64,000 bases of DNA from JBPOFY01 sp049889815 (GCA_049889815.1 JBMHCR010000026.1:1-64000), one strand, 5' to 3'; shown: positions 1 through 9,010, numbered from the stretch's first letter. Program-made: numbers and translations. Notes: generated from the letters alone by a model not told the origin.

Positions 1-1
1 C

Positions 2-94
2 GATTCTCACCCAGCCTTCACTGGTGAGAAGCGTTTCGTCGACACTGCAGGCCGCGTCGAGAAGTTCCAAAGCAAGTTCCGCCGTCGCCGCTAG
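2..94 (+). CDS. rpmE: 50S ribosomal protein L31, 3' end (partial)
   Basis: Frame 2 opens at the window edge and ends at TAG 92-94, giving the last 30 residues of a protein. They contain the L31 C-terminal signature SHPAFTGE and DTAGRVEKF, followed by a basic tail (K-F-R-R-R-R). L31 is a small protein of the large ribosomal subunit. The 5' part, including any zinc-binding cysteines, lies outside the window, so the zinc-binding and zinc-free forms cannot be told apart. A strong intrinsic terminator follows 25 bp downstream, as expected for the end of this transcript. Confidence 0.85.
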   Translation, partial: DSHPAFTGEKRFVDTAGRVEKFQSKFRRRR

Positions 95-119
95 TCGCCG
101 ACCGGATAACGAATCTATC

Positions 120-152
120 AAAAAGCCCCGCAGGAAACTGCGGGGCTTTTTT
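120..152 (+). terminator. Rho-independent terminator after rpmE
   Basis: A near-perfect hairpin: A-run plus GCCCCGCAG, loop GAAA, then CTGCGGGGC and a run of six T. The GC-rich 9-bp stem, stable GNRA-type loop and T tract are all present. The symmetric A/T flanks could also let it work on the minus strand for the gene ending at 251. Confidence 0.92.
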
Positions 153-195
153 GTGCAGCGGTCTGTGAAACCATTAACGATGAGCTCTGGCGACC

Positions 196-231
<36 letters not shown>

Positions 232-250
232 TGCTCAACGGGTTCATACA

Positions 251-1153
251 TCATTTGCTCTCCAGAATCTCGCGTTGCTTTTGTTCGTAGACTTCTTCGC
301 TGATTAGTCCACTTTCGTGAAGCTCTTTTAGCTCTTTTAGTTTCTTTCTTCTCAACTTTTGGCTGTCGCTGAATGAAGCGTTTGCTTCTGAAGATTTAAT
401 TTTCTCGTAGTTCGCCTTATCCGCTTTGGCTTTCTGGTAAACTCCATGGCTGACTCTGATTGCGTCTTTTGAGACCTGAATCAGTCTGGGCAAATCACGT
501 TTTTTGTGTTCAAGCCGGCGAATAAGATCATCGAATCTTTTGGTCGATTTCTGCGAGCTAGAAGTTGATGAGCTCGCCGACCAGTGGCTACTACTCGACC
601 CAGAGTATCCTGTGAAATTATAGTTGTTTGTAATGTCAACTAGCACATTGACATTCACCGTAGTGCTAGAAAGGACAGCCTCCTTCTGTTTTTGCACAGC
701 TCGTATGTCTTGATCGATCCTTTTCTTCTGGGCCTCTAGGCTAGCAAGTTCACCTTTCCATTTCCCTACCTGTTGCTTCGCATACTGTTCAAAGTAATCG
801 AACTTTAGCGCATGATACAGATCCCTTATGTATTTTTGCTCTTTTTCGGCAAGCTGGCTTGCGTCTATCGTAAACTCAGACACGAGACCCCTGACTACAG
901 GGTTTTCCATTTCCAACACGACTTTATTCGGTCCAATTAACTCTAGTAATTTTGCTTCTTTTTCTTTTCCGTCAGCGCTTTTCCAGAGCCTTGGACTTAG
1001 GTTCACCTCTTTGATATGGGATTCAGATCGATATGCGGTCTCCAGGGTTTTGTAGGTGTGAACTGATCGATATATTATGTCGATCTTGTAGGCATCGGCT
1101 GCACTAGTTGCGATCAGGAGAACCGTGACTATCGCTGTTTTTAAGTTTCGCAT
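251..1153 (-). CDS. secreted SHD1-like / SHOCT domain protein, function unknown
   Basis: A 300-residue protein with a signal peptide (about 1-21, cut after ADA). Residues about 55-110 resemble the SLA1-homology (SHD1-like) domain common in Planctomycetes and Verrucomicrobia: R-L-W then a DGKE turn, alternating hydrophobic strands and a closing LAEKEQKYI. Then come a coiled coil rich in K, E and Q (about 115-165), a Ser-rich linker with runs such as SGSSSSHW (about 180-200), more basic helix, and a C-terminal SHOCT-like segment (LHESGLISEEVYEQKQREIL). SHOCT segments usually mediate oligomerisation. No catalytic motif is visible. It is likely a periplasmic structural or scaffold protein; that role is inference. 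Confidence 0.65.
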   Translation of the reverse strand: MRNLKTAIVTVLLIATSAADAYKIDIIYRSVHTYKTLETAYRSESHIKEVNLSPRLWKSADGKEKEAKLLELIGPNKVVLEMENPVVRGLVSEFTIDASQLAEKEQKYIRDLYHALKFDYFEQYAKQQVGKWKGELASLEAQKKRIDQDIRAVQKQKEAVLSSTTVNVNVLVDITNNYNFTGYSGSSSSHWSASSSTSSSQKSTKRFDDLIRRLEHKKRDLPRLIQVSKDAIRVSHGVYQKAKADKANYEKIKSSEANASFSDSQKLRRKKLKELKELHESGLISEEVYEQKQREILESK

Positions 1154-1241
1154 AGAGTTTCTTGGTTCTTTTGTTTCACGAACAAGTTATTATAACATTT
1201 AGCGATAATCGTCCATTTGGGATGTTATCGCAATAAAGCGC

Positions 1242-1985
1242 CTACTGAGCTTTTTCTGCAGCCTTACGCTCCTGCATGTATTTCATCATTTTTTGCTGCA
1301 TGCTCATGGAGGCTTTCATGATAGAGGGCATCATGATCTTCATGGTTTTTTGCTGAAGCTCGGGTTGTTTGGTGAGGGTCGCTTCGCCGGCGGGTGTGGC
1401 GTAGAATGCTGAAATGCTGGTGAGCTCGTCTTGGGTGAAGACTTCGGCGTAGGCCTGCGACATGCCTTCCTTGATCGGCTCCCAGTCGATTTCGTCGAAC
1501 ATCTCTTTCATCGCTTTCTGTTGAAAGGCGATCAACCCTTCGTCTACGCCCCCTTGGGCTTGCATTTGCTTGGTCATCATCTCGGCCATAGCGTCCATCT
1601 GTGCGGAGATGGTCTTGTCCATCATATCCTCAAAGTCGATGAGTGACAGGATGTGTTTCGCCTCTGCGAGGCGGCTTTCCATATCGCCTTCATTACCGGG
1701 TCCTTCTTGCGCTGCGGTGAGGCTGAGCTCGATGGTTTCGTCGTCGTGCTCAAGCGTGAGGATTTGGCTGTCTGGATCGAACGAGACCACCTTGTGATCT
1801 TTGAAGGTTTGACCGACCTTTATCCACTTGGAAGCGACTGCGTCGTCGGTGCTCAGAGAGAACAGTTGTGTTTTACCGAGGTCGAGCACGCCGCGGAGCA
1901 GCAAGCGGGGCTTTTCTGCCGTCTCGGCAGAGAGTAAATAGATGCTTAGGAATAGGGCTAAGGAGATGCGTAGTATGGATTTCAT
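1242..1985 (-). CDS. secreted DUF2059 domain protein
   Basis: A 247-residue exported protein. The N-terminal 20 or so residues form a signal peptide (MKSILRISLALFLSIYLLSA). Residues about 25-95 look like a small beta domain (SKWIKVGQTFKDHKVVSF, then LTLEHDDETIEL) of the sort verrucomicrobial pilus and secretion proteins carry. Residues about 110-235 match DUF2059: an amphipathic Met-rich helical region with FTQDELTSISAFYATPAGEA and then MQQKMMKYM near the end. DUF2059 proteins are periplasmic and of unknown function. It is transcribed like the 251-1153 gene but 88 bp upstream of it; a shared transcript is possible but not shown. Confidence 0.75.
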   Translation of the reverse strand: MKSILRISLALFLSIYLLSAETAEKPRLLLRGVLDLGKTQLFSLSTDDAVASKWIKVGQTFKDHKVVSFDPDSQILTLEHDDETIELSLTAAQEGPGNEGDMESRLAEAKHILSLIDFEDMMDKTISAQMDAMAEMMTKQMQAQGGVDEGLIAFQQKAMKEMFDEIDWEPIKEGMSQAYAEVFTQDELTSISAFYATPAGEATLTKQPELQQKTMKIMMPSIMKASMSMQQKMMKYMQERKAAEKAQ

Positions 1986-2073
1986 GATTTATGGCGGTTG
2001 AATGGCTTCACAACGGCTGCGCTAGAGGAGGGAGTGTGGGGAGAGCGTGTAAATGCAGATGAACCATTATAAC

Positions 2074-2125
2074 TCTCAAAACTCGCCCGACAGGGCTCTC
2101 TAGCGACCTGCTTGCAGGGAGCGGT
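2074..2125 (-). terminator. tandem hairpins downstream of cca, possible terminator
   Basis: Two small perfect hairpins lie just after the minus-strand cca gene: CCTGC-TT-GCAGG (2107-2118) and GCCC-GACA-GGGC (2085-2096). On the minus strand the second is followed by GAGTTTTGAG, a weak T tract. They may terminate cca transcription or be a short REP-like repeat. Confidence 0.35.
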
Positions 2126-2160
2126 TGTAAATAAATTAAGTCATGTATGGTTTTGTGCGG

Positions 2161-3552
2161 TCATTTCTGAATCGGCGTAGATTCGATGAGTTGTTTGAGA
2201 TAATTTTTCCCACTGTCTAAGTCGGTAAAAGCGCCATCGAGTTGCGCCTCGTAACATTGGTCCAGTAGCAGACCAAACTGTTTCCCTGGCTTCATCCCTA
2301 GCTCGACGAGGTGACGACCCAATAGAATAGGCGAAGGAGCGTTATCTTTGATGGCGAGCTCAGCAGCTTTTTGCAGGAGCCAATCGCCTTCAGGGAATCC
2401 GTCAGGAACAATTGGTGGTCGGCCGTGCATGTCTGCGTGTGCCACACGCACGAGGCGATCCATGCGTTTCACGCGCGCTGCGAGGCGGCGCACTGCTGCG
2501 TCTCCTGCACCGTCACGGTAGAGCGCGAGCGGGCGCATGTGCTGTTCTACAAGGGGAAGGACTTCCTCAAAGATTTTCTTTTGGCGCGTGATGCGCTCGA
2601 GGAAGGTTTTGGCGATCGGCACTCCGTCGACATCGTGGCGTGGACTGCGAATGCGGCCATTCTCGTCGGTGAACGTGGTGCTCGGTTTGCCCATGTCATG
2701 GCACAGCACTGCTAGACCGACGATGAGGTCTTCCCATTCGTCACCGATACGGTCGTTGGCATAGGCATTGAGACAGTGGCAGGTGTGGATCCAAACATCG
2801 CCCTCCGGGTGCCATTCTGGCTCCTGTTCGCAGCCAACAAGTGCTTCGAGTTCGGGGAAATACTGCAGCCAGTTGCAGTCTTTAAGAAAGTAGAGACCTT
2901 TGCCTAACTGTTGCCCTTTAAGTAGAAGCTTTTTCCATTCTTCCCAGAGGCGTTCCATCGGGAGGTGTTCGGGTGTGAGTGCTCGGCAGAGTTGGATCGT
3001 GTCGAGCTCGGCAACTAGATCAAAGCGGGCGACGAATTGCATGCCGCGCAGCACACGCAGAGGATCTTCACTGAAAGCGTCTGAGACGTGACGCAGCTTG
3101 CGGGCTTTCAGATCGTCGATTCCATTGTAGGGATCGAGCAACTCGTCTTTGAGTGGGTCGTAGCTGATCGCGTTGAGGGTGAAGTCGCGCCGGGAGGCCG
3201 CGTCGCGTGGCGACATGTTTGGATCACCTTCGACCACAAAGTCGGTATGCTTCGGCCCGGTCTTGGATTCACGGCGCGGGAGTGCAATGTCGATCTCGAG
3301 TCCTTTAACGATGAACACCCCGAATGCGCGCCCGACTGTGTCGAGTCGGTAGCACTCGGCGAGTGTCGCTTCAACTACTGCCGCATCTAGTCCATAGACT
3401 TCGATGTCCACGTCCTTGGATTCGATCCCCAGTATGCCATCACGCACACAGCCTCCGACCAAGAGTGCATGTCCGCCCACTGCCTGCATACGCTTGGCAA
3501 TATCGACACAAGCTTCACGCTGTTCGAGGGGGAGGTTGGAAAGGATGGTCAT
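2161..3552 (-). CDS. cca: CCA tRNA nucleotidyltransferase / poly(A) polymerase family, with HD domain
   Basis: A 463-residue class II nucleotidyltransferase that most likely adds or repairs the 3' CCA end of tRNA. GGCVRD at about 33-38 and the acidic pair in KDVDIEVYG form the polymerase active site. RRDFTLNAIS and EDPLRVLRGMQFVARF are the conserved family motifs B to D. A C-terminal HD domain (about 265-365) carries HDMGKP, so a bacterial Cca of the HD-containing type is favoured over a pure poly(A) polymerase; the two cannot be fully separated by eye. It lies 80 bp downstream of nadK on the same strand, with an AT-rich inverted repeat between them. Confidence 0.85.
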   Translation of the reverse strand: MTILSNLPLEQREACVDIAKRMQAVGGHALLVGGCVRDGILGIESKDVDIEVYGLDAAVVEATLAECYRLDTVGRAFGVFIVKGLEIDIALPRRESKTGPKHTDFVVEGDPNMSPRDAASRRDFTLNAISYDPLKDELLDPYNGIDDLKARKLRHVSDAFSEDPLRVLRGMQFVARFDLVAELDTIQLCRALTPEHLPMERLWEEWKKLLLKGQQLGKGLYFLKDCNWLQYFPELEALVGCEQEPEWHPEGDVWIHTCHCLNAYANDRIGDEWEDLIVGLAVLCHDMGKPSTTFTDENGRIRSPRHDVDGVPIAKTFLERITRQKKIFEEVLPLVEQHMRPLALYRDGAGDAAVRRLAARVKRMDRLVRVAHADMHGRPPIVPDGFPEGDWLLQKAAELAIKDNAPSPILLGRHLVELGMKPGKQFGLLLDQCYEAQLDGAFTDLDSGKNYLKQLIESTPIQK

Positions 3553-3569
3553 TCTGTCTTAATCATAAT

Positions 3570-3620
3570 CTTACTCTTAATCGTAATCTATTTGGGATTA
3601 AGATTAGGAATAAGAGTAAG
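3570..3620. repeat. AT-rich imperfect inverted repeat between nadK and cca
   Basis: Arms of 19 bp at 3570-3588 and 3602-3620 match at 17 positions; the outer ten (CTTACTCTTA / TAAGAGTAAG) are perfect. The 13-bp spacer and left flank repeat the motif AATC several times, so the DNA looks like a degenerate AATC/GATT-rich repeat. It lies in the leader of cca on the minus strand. It has no T run, so it is not a classical terminator; an mRNA hairpin or a dispersed repeat is possible. Confidence 0.6.
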
Positions 3621-3632
3621 ACGGTCGTTGAA

Positions 3633-4466
3633 TTAAGAACTAATCGTCGGATCGCCCCACTTGAGTTTGTCGCGGACAATGGCGAAATGAGAGTGGTCCG
3701 GATTCTGCATTAGGTGGAAGCGTTTTTCCGCCACAGTGATCTGGATTGGGAAATTGTCTTCGGCTTTGAAGCGCACGCGTCCGTCGATGGTGATGCGTGG
3801 GCAAGGACCAGGCAGCAGTGTGTCGACGCTGATCGTTGTGGAATTATCAAAGATGACAGAGCGATTACCGAGCGTGTGTGGGCAGATCGGAGTCATTGCA
3901 ATGGCGCTGACTTTGGGCCCGATGATCGGTCCACCGGCAGACAAATTGTAGGCCGTGGATCCAGTCGGTGTGGAGAAGATGAGTCCATCGCAGTGGTATT
4001 CTGAAACAGGGTTACCGTTGGCAGATACTTTTAGGCGAATGAGCCCGCTGCCGGCAGTTTCCTTGAGCACGACATCGTTGAGCCCGTAGACCGCTTCGCC
4101 CGAGGCGGTTTGGCAGCAGAGCACGGTGCGTTCGGCGATGGAGTAGTTGCCTTTAATGAGCGCTGGAAAGTCGCGACCCGCTCCCGCTTCGGTGAAGGTC
4201 GCAAGGAAGCCGAGTTTGCCCATATTGATACCCAGCACCGCGCAGTCCGCGGTGAGCGCTGCGTCGAGCACACCGAGTAGAGTGCCGTCTCCACCGATTA
4301 CACAACACAGGTCCTGTCCCTCCAGTGCGTCCGCAGCGAGGGGATATTCAGTTGTGATTCGCGGCTTCGCGCCCTCGCATTCAGCGATACCTGCAAGGTA
4401 ACGCGCTGCATCTTCAGCACCCGGTTTCGAGGTGTTCACTGCAAAGGTAATCGTTTCGATCGCTTT
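3633..4466 (-). CDS. nadK: NAD kinase
   Basis: Phosphorylates NAD to NADP. A 277-residue protein from the ATG at 4466 (MKAIETITFAVNTSKPGA). The frame stays open upstream to an ATG at 4541, but those 25 extra residues overlap tlyA and look non-native. The diagnostic GGDGTLLG motif is present, followed by NMGKLGFLATF and the nucleotide-binding loop DGLIFSTPTGSTAYNLSAGG. The C-terminal beta-sandwich contains ITIDGRVRF. It sits in a minus-strand run with MscS, tlyA and cca; the tlyA-nadK pairing is common in bacteria. Confidence 0.93.
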   Translation of the reverse strand, partial: KAIETITFAVNTSKPGAEDAARYLAGIAECEGAKPRITTEYPLAADALEGQDLCCVIGGDGTLLGVLDAALTADCAVLGINMGKLGFLATFTEAGAGRDFPALIKGNYSIAERTVLCCQTASGEAVYGLNDVVLKETAGSGLIRLKVSANGNPVSEYHCDGLIFSTPTGSTAYNLSAGGPIIGPKVSAIAMTPICPHTLGNRSVIFDNSTTISVDTLLPGPCPRITIDGRVRFKAEDNFPIQITVAEKRFHLMQNPDHSHFAIVRDKLKWGDPTISS

Positions 4467-4527
4467 CATTTCAATACCAGAGTATGAATAGAGGTCGCAG
4501 AAGGTCGAACTTCGAATGACGAATTTA

Positions 4528-5286
4528 TTAGGTAGCGGCACGCACCAAGCCCATCAGGAACTCGCGATTGCCGTCGGTCCCCTTAATCGGTGAGTCCATG
4601 CTGCCGATCAATTGAGCACCCGGTAGCTCGGTGAGTGCGAATTGCTTGATGCTTTGGAGCACGCGCTCCTGAATCGCCTCGTCGCGGATGATGCCTTTGC
4701 CGGCGTCGACTTCGTGTTTCTCTGCTTCGAACTGCGGCTTCACCAGGGCGATGAGTTTCCCACCGGGTGCCATGAATTGCCACATGGCCGGCAGCACTTT
4801 GGTGAGCGAGATGAAGGAAAGGTCGGTTACGATGATCGGGTATTCGTCCAGCGGCAAGTCGCCCGGTTTCATGTGGCGGGCATTGGTTTTTTCTAGATTG
4901 GTGACGCGTTGGTCTTGGATCAATTTGTTGTGCATCTGCGCGCGGCCGACATCCACACAAGTCGCGCTGATGGCCCCGCGTTGCAGGCAGCAATCGGTAA
5001 AGCCGCCCGTCGATGCACCTACATCGAGAATGGGCAAACCTTCGACGCTGATATCGAATTCGTTGAGAAAGCCTTCGAGCTTGTCGCCGCCGCGGCTAAC
5101 GAAGCGGGGCGGTGTTTCCACAGTGACTGGACTTTCAGCCGGCAAGCTGCGTCCGGGTTTATCGAGTCGCTCGGTGCCCAGTTTCACTTTACCGGCGAGG
5201 ATGAGGGCCTTTGCGCGCGAGCGGGTGTCTGCCAGTCCGTTGGCGACTAGTAGTTCATCCAGACGAATCTTTTTCACCGATGTCAT
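4528..5286 (-). CDS. tlyA: TlyA-family rRNA 2'-O-methyltransferase (S4 + FtsJ domains)
   Basis: A 252-residue protein with an N-terminal S4 RNA-binding domain (about 6-65: RLDELLVANGLADTRSRAKA, then GKVKLGT) and an FtsJ-type Rossmann methyltransferase domain. The TlyA junction VSRGGDKLEGFL is intact, and the SAM motif I is LDVGASTGGFTDCCLQRGA. Later motifs include TDLSFISL and LVKPQFEAE. The family methylates ribose 2'-OH groups in 16S/23S rRNA, and some members are called hemolysins. The start at 5286 lies 7 bp after the end of the MscS gene, consistent with one transcript. Confidence 0.9.
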   Translation of the reverse strand: MTSVKKIRLDELLVANGLADTRSRAKALILAGKVKLGTERLDKPGRSLPAESPVTVETPPRFVSRGGDKLEGFLNEFDISVEGLPILDVGASTGGFTDCCLQRGAISATCVDVGRAQMHNKLIQDQRVTNLEKTNARHMKPGDLPLDEYPIIVTDLSFISLTKVLPAMWQFMAPGGKLIALVKPQFEAEKHEVDAGKGIIRDEAIQERVLQSIKQFALTELPGAQLIGSMDSPIKGTDGNREFLMGLVRAAT

Positions 5287-5292
5287 AAATAC

Positions 5293-6555
5293 TTACTCGG
5301 GATCGACGTTGTCGTGTTTCACAAAATCGACATCGCTGGATCTAATGTGGAGGTCGCGCTGCGGGAAGGGGATCTCGATATTGTTTTCCTTGAGAGTGTC
5401 CCAGACTGCTAGCAGCACCGCGCTCTGCATGTTGCCCACGCCGTTGGATGGGTCTGCAATCCAGAAACGTAGTTCGAGGTCAATCGAGCTGTCGCCGAAA
5501 CCGCGTAGTAGGCAATTGGGTTCCGGGCTATCGAGCACACGAGGTACAGAGGCTGCTGCCTCTTTGATCAGTGCAATACATTGATGCGGGTCCGAGTTGT
5601 AAGCCACGCCGATCTTTACGCGGACGCGCACAAGATTGTCGGTAAAGGACCAGTTGATAACGCGCTGAGTGATCAGGTCTTCATTTGGAATCAGGTGCTC
5701 GGTGCCATCACGTGTGATGACCGAAGCGTAGCGAGCGCGAAGATTGTTGATCCAACCGTAGGTGCCTTCTATCTCGATGACGTCGCCCGGCTTGATCGAG
5801 TTGTCGGTCAAAAGGATGATGCCGCTGACGAAGTTGGAAACGACCTTTTGCAAACCGAAACCTAAACCGATACCGATCGCACCGCCAAGGAAAGCGAAGG
5901 CCGAAAGATCAATCCCGATCGAACCAATGGCGGTGATGATCGCGATCGCGATGAGCGCAATGCGCACGATCTTTGCGATCAGCACTTTGAGCGATGCGCT
6001 TAAACGCGGGATGTGTTGAATTTGCGTTTCCGCTAGTCGAGCAACAGCTAGGCCAACCCAAAGGGTAATTATAAAGGCAATGATGCCACCTAGAATTTTC
6101 CACGCAGAGATGGTCACATCGCCTATGGAGAAGCTCATGTCGTCCAGGATACGAATGGTCTCTTCGACGAGGTTGAGCCCGAAGAGCCCTGTTACGAGAT
6201 ACGCGACGGCTGCCACAGACTGTGACCAAAAGCGTTCCTTAAGTAGACTGGTGATGATGCCAATAGCGACCCACGCTGCGCCGAGGATCGCAAAGAAGCG
6301 CAGGATCGGTGTATCGAAGCCTGCTAGAAGTGAAGCGATCAGATAGAAAGCAAGCAGGGTAGCCCACTGCGCAATGAAAGGGAGGTTGAACCGAATCCAG
6401 AGCTTCGGAGTTAAGTCTCCAGCGCTTTCGAACTCCTGATACTTTCTGAAAATGCACTTGTAGATGACAAGTAGAACGAGGACCACCAGCACCTGCCAGA
6501 GGTCCACAACCTTAAATCCACCTGTAGGAGCGAGCAATTCGCCCCAGTTTTCCAT
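5293..6555 (-). CDS. mechanosensitive ion channel, MscS family
   Basis: About 420 residues from the ATG at 6555 (MENWGELLAP). In-frame ATGs also lie at 6561, 6570 and 6642, but the last would run into the start of the divergent dehydrogenase gene. Four to five hydrophobic N-terminal helices lead into the Gly/Ala-rich pore helix (FLGGAIGIGLGFGLQKVVSN). The beta domain follows (IKPGDVIEIEGTYGWI, VITRDGTEHLIPNEDLI), then the C-terminal alpha/beta domain. Such channels release solutes on osmotic downshift at the inner membrane. It is the first gene of the minus-strand MscS-tlyA-nadK-cca run. Confidence 0.88.
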   Translation of the reverse strand: MENWGELLAPTGGFKVVDLWQVLVVLVLLVIYKCIFRKYQEFESAGDLTPKLWIRFNLPFIAQWATLLAFYLIASLLAGFDTPILRFFAILGAAWVAIGIITSLLKERFWSQSVAAVAYLVTGLFGLNLVEETIRILDDMSFSIGDVTISAWKILGGIIAFIITLWVGLAVARLAETQIQHIPRLSASLKVLIAKIVRIALIAIAIITAIGSIGIDLSAFAFLGGAIGIGLGFGLQKVVSNFVSGIILLTDNSIKPGDVIEIEGTYGWINNLRARYASVITRDGTEHLIPNEDLITQRVINWSFTDNLVRVRVKIGVAYNSDPHQCIALIKEAAASVPRVLDSPEPNCLLRGFGDSSIDLELRFWIADPSNGVGNMQSAVLLAVWDTLKENNIEIPFPQRDLHIRSSDVDFVKHDNVDPE

Positions 6556-6640
6556 AAAACCCATCACCATAAGTAAGTTGGCTTTATCTTGGGTCGCAAT
6601 CTTTTTGCATATTCTAAAAAAGCCCCCACATTTCCCCACC

Positions 6641-8059
6641 ATGCGTTACCTGATTATGACCACCCTTTTGATTACGGCCTCTACCTGTCCGATGAGTGCA
6701 CAGAATAAAATAGGCACTGGTGCGGCAGAGGAGCTGTATCAAACCTATTGTGCGAGTTGCCATGGCAAAAATCTGGAAGGGGGCCTTGGTGGTTCGCTCT
6801 TGGATAGCACGATTTATAAGCAGGTTGGTAAGACCACGAATTTCCTCGAGTATGTGAAGAGCGGAAACCTTGAGGTAGGTATGCCTCCATTCAAAGAGAC
6901 GCTGAATGATCCGCAGATTCGCTCGCTGGAGATTTACATCAACGAAGTGCGCCAGAAAACCGCCCGTGAAGGAAAACCACTGGTTGCACACATTGACGGC
7001 ACCTATTCGGCGGGCGGATACCAATTTAAGGTGGAGACCGTTTTGAAAGACCTGGAACGCCTCTGGTCTATTGCGTTTCTTCCCGAGGGTGGCGCGCTGA
7101 TCACCGAGAAGAACGGCGCACTACGACCGTTTAAGGATGGTGAGTTACAGGAAGCAGTAAAGGGGACCCCGAAGGTTTGGACCAATGGGCAGGGCGGTCT
7201 GCTCGAAGTGGCGCTGCATCCAGACTACGCAAAGAATGGCTGGATCTACCTGTCTTATTCTCAAGAAGGTGTGAAGAAAAACGACAAAGCAACGGGTAAT
7301 ACCAAGATCATTCGCGGGCGTATTCGCCACAATGAGTGGCGCGATGAACAGACCCTATTCGAAGTCCGCGAAGCCGATAATGTCTCCGCGGGAGTCCACT
7401 TTGGTTCTCGCTTCGCTTTCAAGGACGGCTACCTGTTCTTTAGCATCGGTGACCGTGGCATTCAGGCACAGGCGCAAGACGTGACTAAGCCGAACGGCAA
7501 GGTGCACCGCATTCACGACGACGGTCGCATTCCGCGTGATAATCCCTTTGTAGACGTGGAGGGTGCCTACCCAACAATCTGGGCGTTTGGTAACCGTAAC
7601 CCACAGGGCTTGGACTTTCATCCTGAGACTGGAGAATTGTGGGAATCCGAGCACGGTCCGCGCGGTGGTGACGAGATCAACGTGATCGAAGTCGGCAACA
7701 ACTACGGCTGGCCGGTGATCACTTACGGCATGCACTACAATGGCAAGCCGATCACCGAGCTCACCGCGAAAGAAGGTATGGAGCAGCCAAAGCATTATTG
7801 GACACCATCTATTGCGGTCTGCGGTATCGATTTCTATGAGGGTGACAATTTTTCGAATTGGAAAAATAATCTACTCGTTGGTGGCCTTGCATCACAAGAA
7901 TTGCACCGCCTCGTAATCGAGGACGGCAAAGTCGTAGAAGATGAGATCATTCTGCACAATGTTGGCCGCATTCGTGACGTAGCCAGTGGTCCTGATGGTA
8001 ATATTTACGTAATCACAGACAGACCTGGAAAGATTCTACGTATCGTTCCGGCTAAATGA
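6641..8059 (+). CDS. cytochrome c-fused PQQ-dependent sugar dehydrogenase
   Basis: 472 residues with a signal peptide (about 1-20, cut after MSA). A class I cytochrome c domain follows, with the haem motif CASCH at 37-41 and the axial-Met region VGMPPFKETL at about 85-95. A glucose/sorbosone dehydrogenase beta-propeller fills about 125-472: LWSIAFLPEGGALITEKNG, GGLLEVALHPDY, WAFGNRNPQGLDFHP and ESEHGPRGGDEINVI. The fold matches soluble PQQ aldose dehydrogenases. The fused haem domain implies electrons pass to the respiratory chain in the periplasm. The substrate cannot be told from sequence. Transcription is divergent from the MscS gene. Confidence 0.88.
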   Translation: MRYLIMTTLLITASTCPMSAQNKIGTGAAEELYQTYCASCHGKNLEGGLGGSLLDSTIYKQVGKTTNFLEYVKSGNLEVGMPPFKETLNDPQIRSLEIYINEVRQKTAREGKPLVAHIDGTYSAGGYQFKVETVLKDLERLWSIAFLPEGGALITEKNGALRPFKDGELQEAVKGTPKVWTNGQGGLLEVALHPDYAKNGWIYLSYSQEGVKKNDKATGNTKIIRGRIRHNEWRDEQTLFEVREADNVSAGVHFGSRFAFKDGYLFFSIGDRGIQAQAQDVTKPNGKVHRIHDDGRIPRDNPFVDVEGAYPTIWAFGNRNPQGLDFHPETGELWESEHGPRGGDEINVIEVGNNYGWPVITYGMHYNGKPITELTAKEGMEQPKHYWTPSIAVCGIDFYEGDNFSNWKNNLLVGGLASQELHRLVIEDGKVVEDEIILHNVGRIRDVASGPDGNIYVITDRPGKILRIVPAK

Positions 8060-8063
8060 GTCG

Positions 8064-8897
8064 ATGAAGCTGCGGGGAATTATTTGCGCGGATGACTCCT
8101 CGCTGAGTGAAGCTCAGTCGCTCGCAGCTGAATTTTTCGTGCCGCTCGTGGAGGGTAGTGCGCTCACTGCACTCAAGCCGAAGTGGATCCGAGCCCTGCT
8201 TGAAGAGACGCTTGGAGATGTCGAGGGCGACTGCGCCTTTCACATCGGCGAAGGTCGGCTACAACTGGTCAGCTTTAATCGCGCCAACTCAGTAAGTATA
8301 GCGCCCGATTTTTGTAGTCCGACCGCGACCTATCGACGTCTCAAAGGAGGCGGCATGGGGCAGATGATTGCCAAAGCGGTTGGCGTCCGCCCCGGGGTAA
8401 AACCCGATATCTTGGATGCCACTGCAGGTCTTGGCGGCGATGCCTTTGTGTTTGCGAGTCTCGGCTGTCATGTCGCCATGCTGGAGCGGGTGCCCGTGGT
8501 GCGTGCTCTGCTGAAAAACGCTCTGCAGTTTGCAAGTCGTTCAGAGGAAGCGATCGCCGAGGTCGTTTTTCGAATGACGTTGATCGAGGAGGACGCTGCG
8601 ACTTATATCGAAGCACTCACAGAGGCAGATGCTCCCGGAGTGATCTACCTCGACCCTATGTTCCCGGCTCGTATGAAGCAGGCGCAGGTCAAAAAGGAGA
8701 TGAAGGTCTTTCACTCACTCGTCGGCGAAGATAAAGATGCGCATGTACTGCTCCCGCTTGCCTTGGAAAAAGCCCGCTATCGAGTCGTGGTCAAACGTCC
8801 GAAAAGTGCCCCCTATTTGAACGACCAAAAGCCCAGTCACGAGTTGGTGGGGAAAAGCAACCGCTATGATATCTATACGAAGCAAAAGCCGGCGTAA
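8064..8897 (+). CDS. rsmJ: RsmJ-like 16S rRNA guanine-N2 methyltransferase
   Basis: 277 residues. SAM motif I is ILDATAGLGGDAFVFASLG; RsmJ/YhiQ proteins share this DATAGLGxDA core. The later motif YLDPMFPAR is the family's catalytic-pocket signature (DPMFP). LKGGGMGQMIAKAVG before motif I is also typical. E. coli RsmJ methylates G1516 of 16S rRNA. The start at 8064 is 4 bp after the preceding stop, suggesting translational coupling to the dehydrogenase despite the unrelated function. Confidence 0.88.
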   Translation: MKLRGIICADDSSLSEAQSLAAEFFVPLVEGSALTALKPKWIRALLEETLGDVEGDCAFHIGEGRLQLVSFNRANSVSIAPDFCSPTATYRRLKGGGMGQMIAKAVGVRPGVKPDILDATAGLGGDAFVFASLGCHVAMLERVPVVRALLKNALQFASRSEEAIAEVVFRMTLIEEDAATYIEALTEADAPGVIYLDPMFPARMKQAQVKKEMKVFHSLVGEDKDAHVLLPLALEKARYRVVVKRPKSAPYLNDQKPSHELVGKSNRYDIYTKQKPA

Positions 8898-9010
8898 TTT
8901 TTGACTACGAAAAACGCGAAAAACCGTAGGAGAGGGTTTATCCCTCGACCCATTATTGCAATCCAGACGCGAGTTTATTGGTAAAGGGATCCGTAATGAT
9001 ATTTAGGCGA

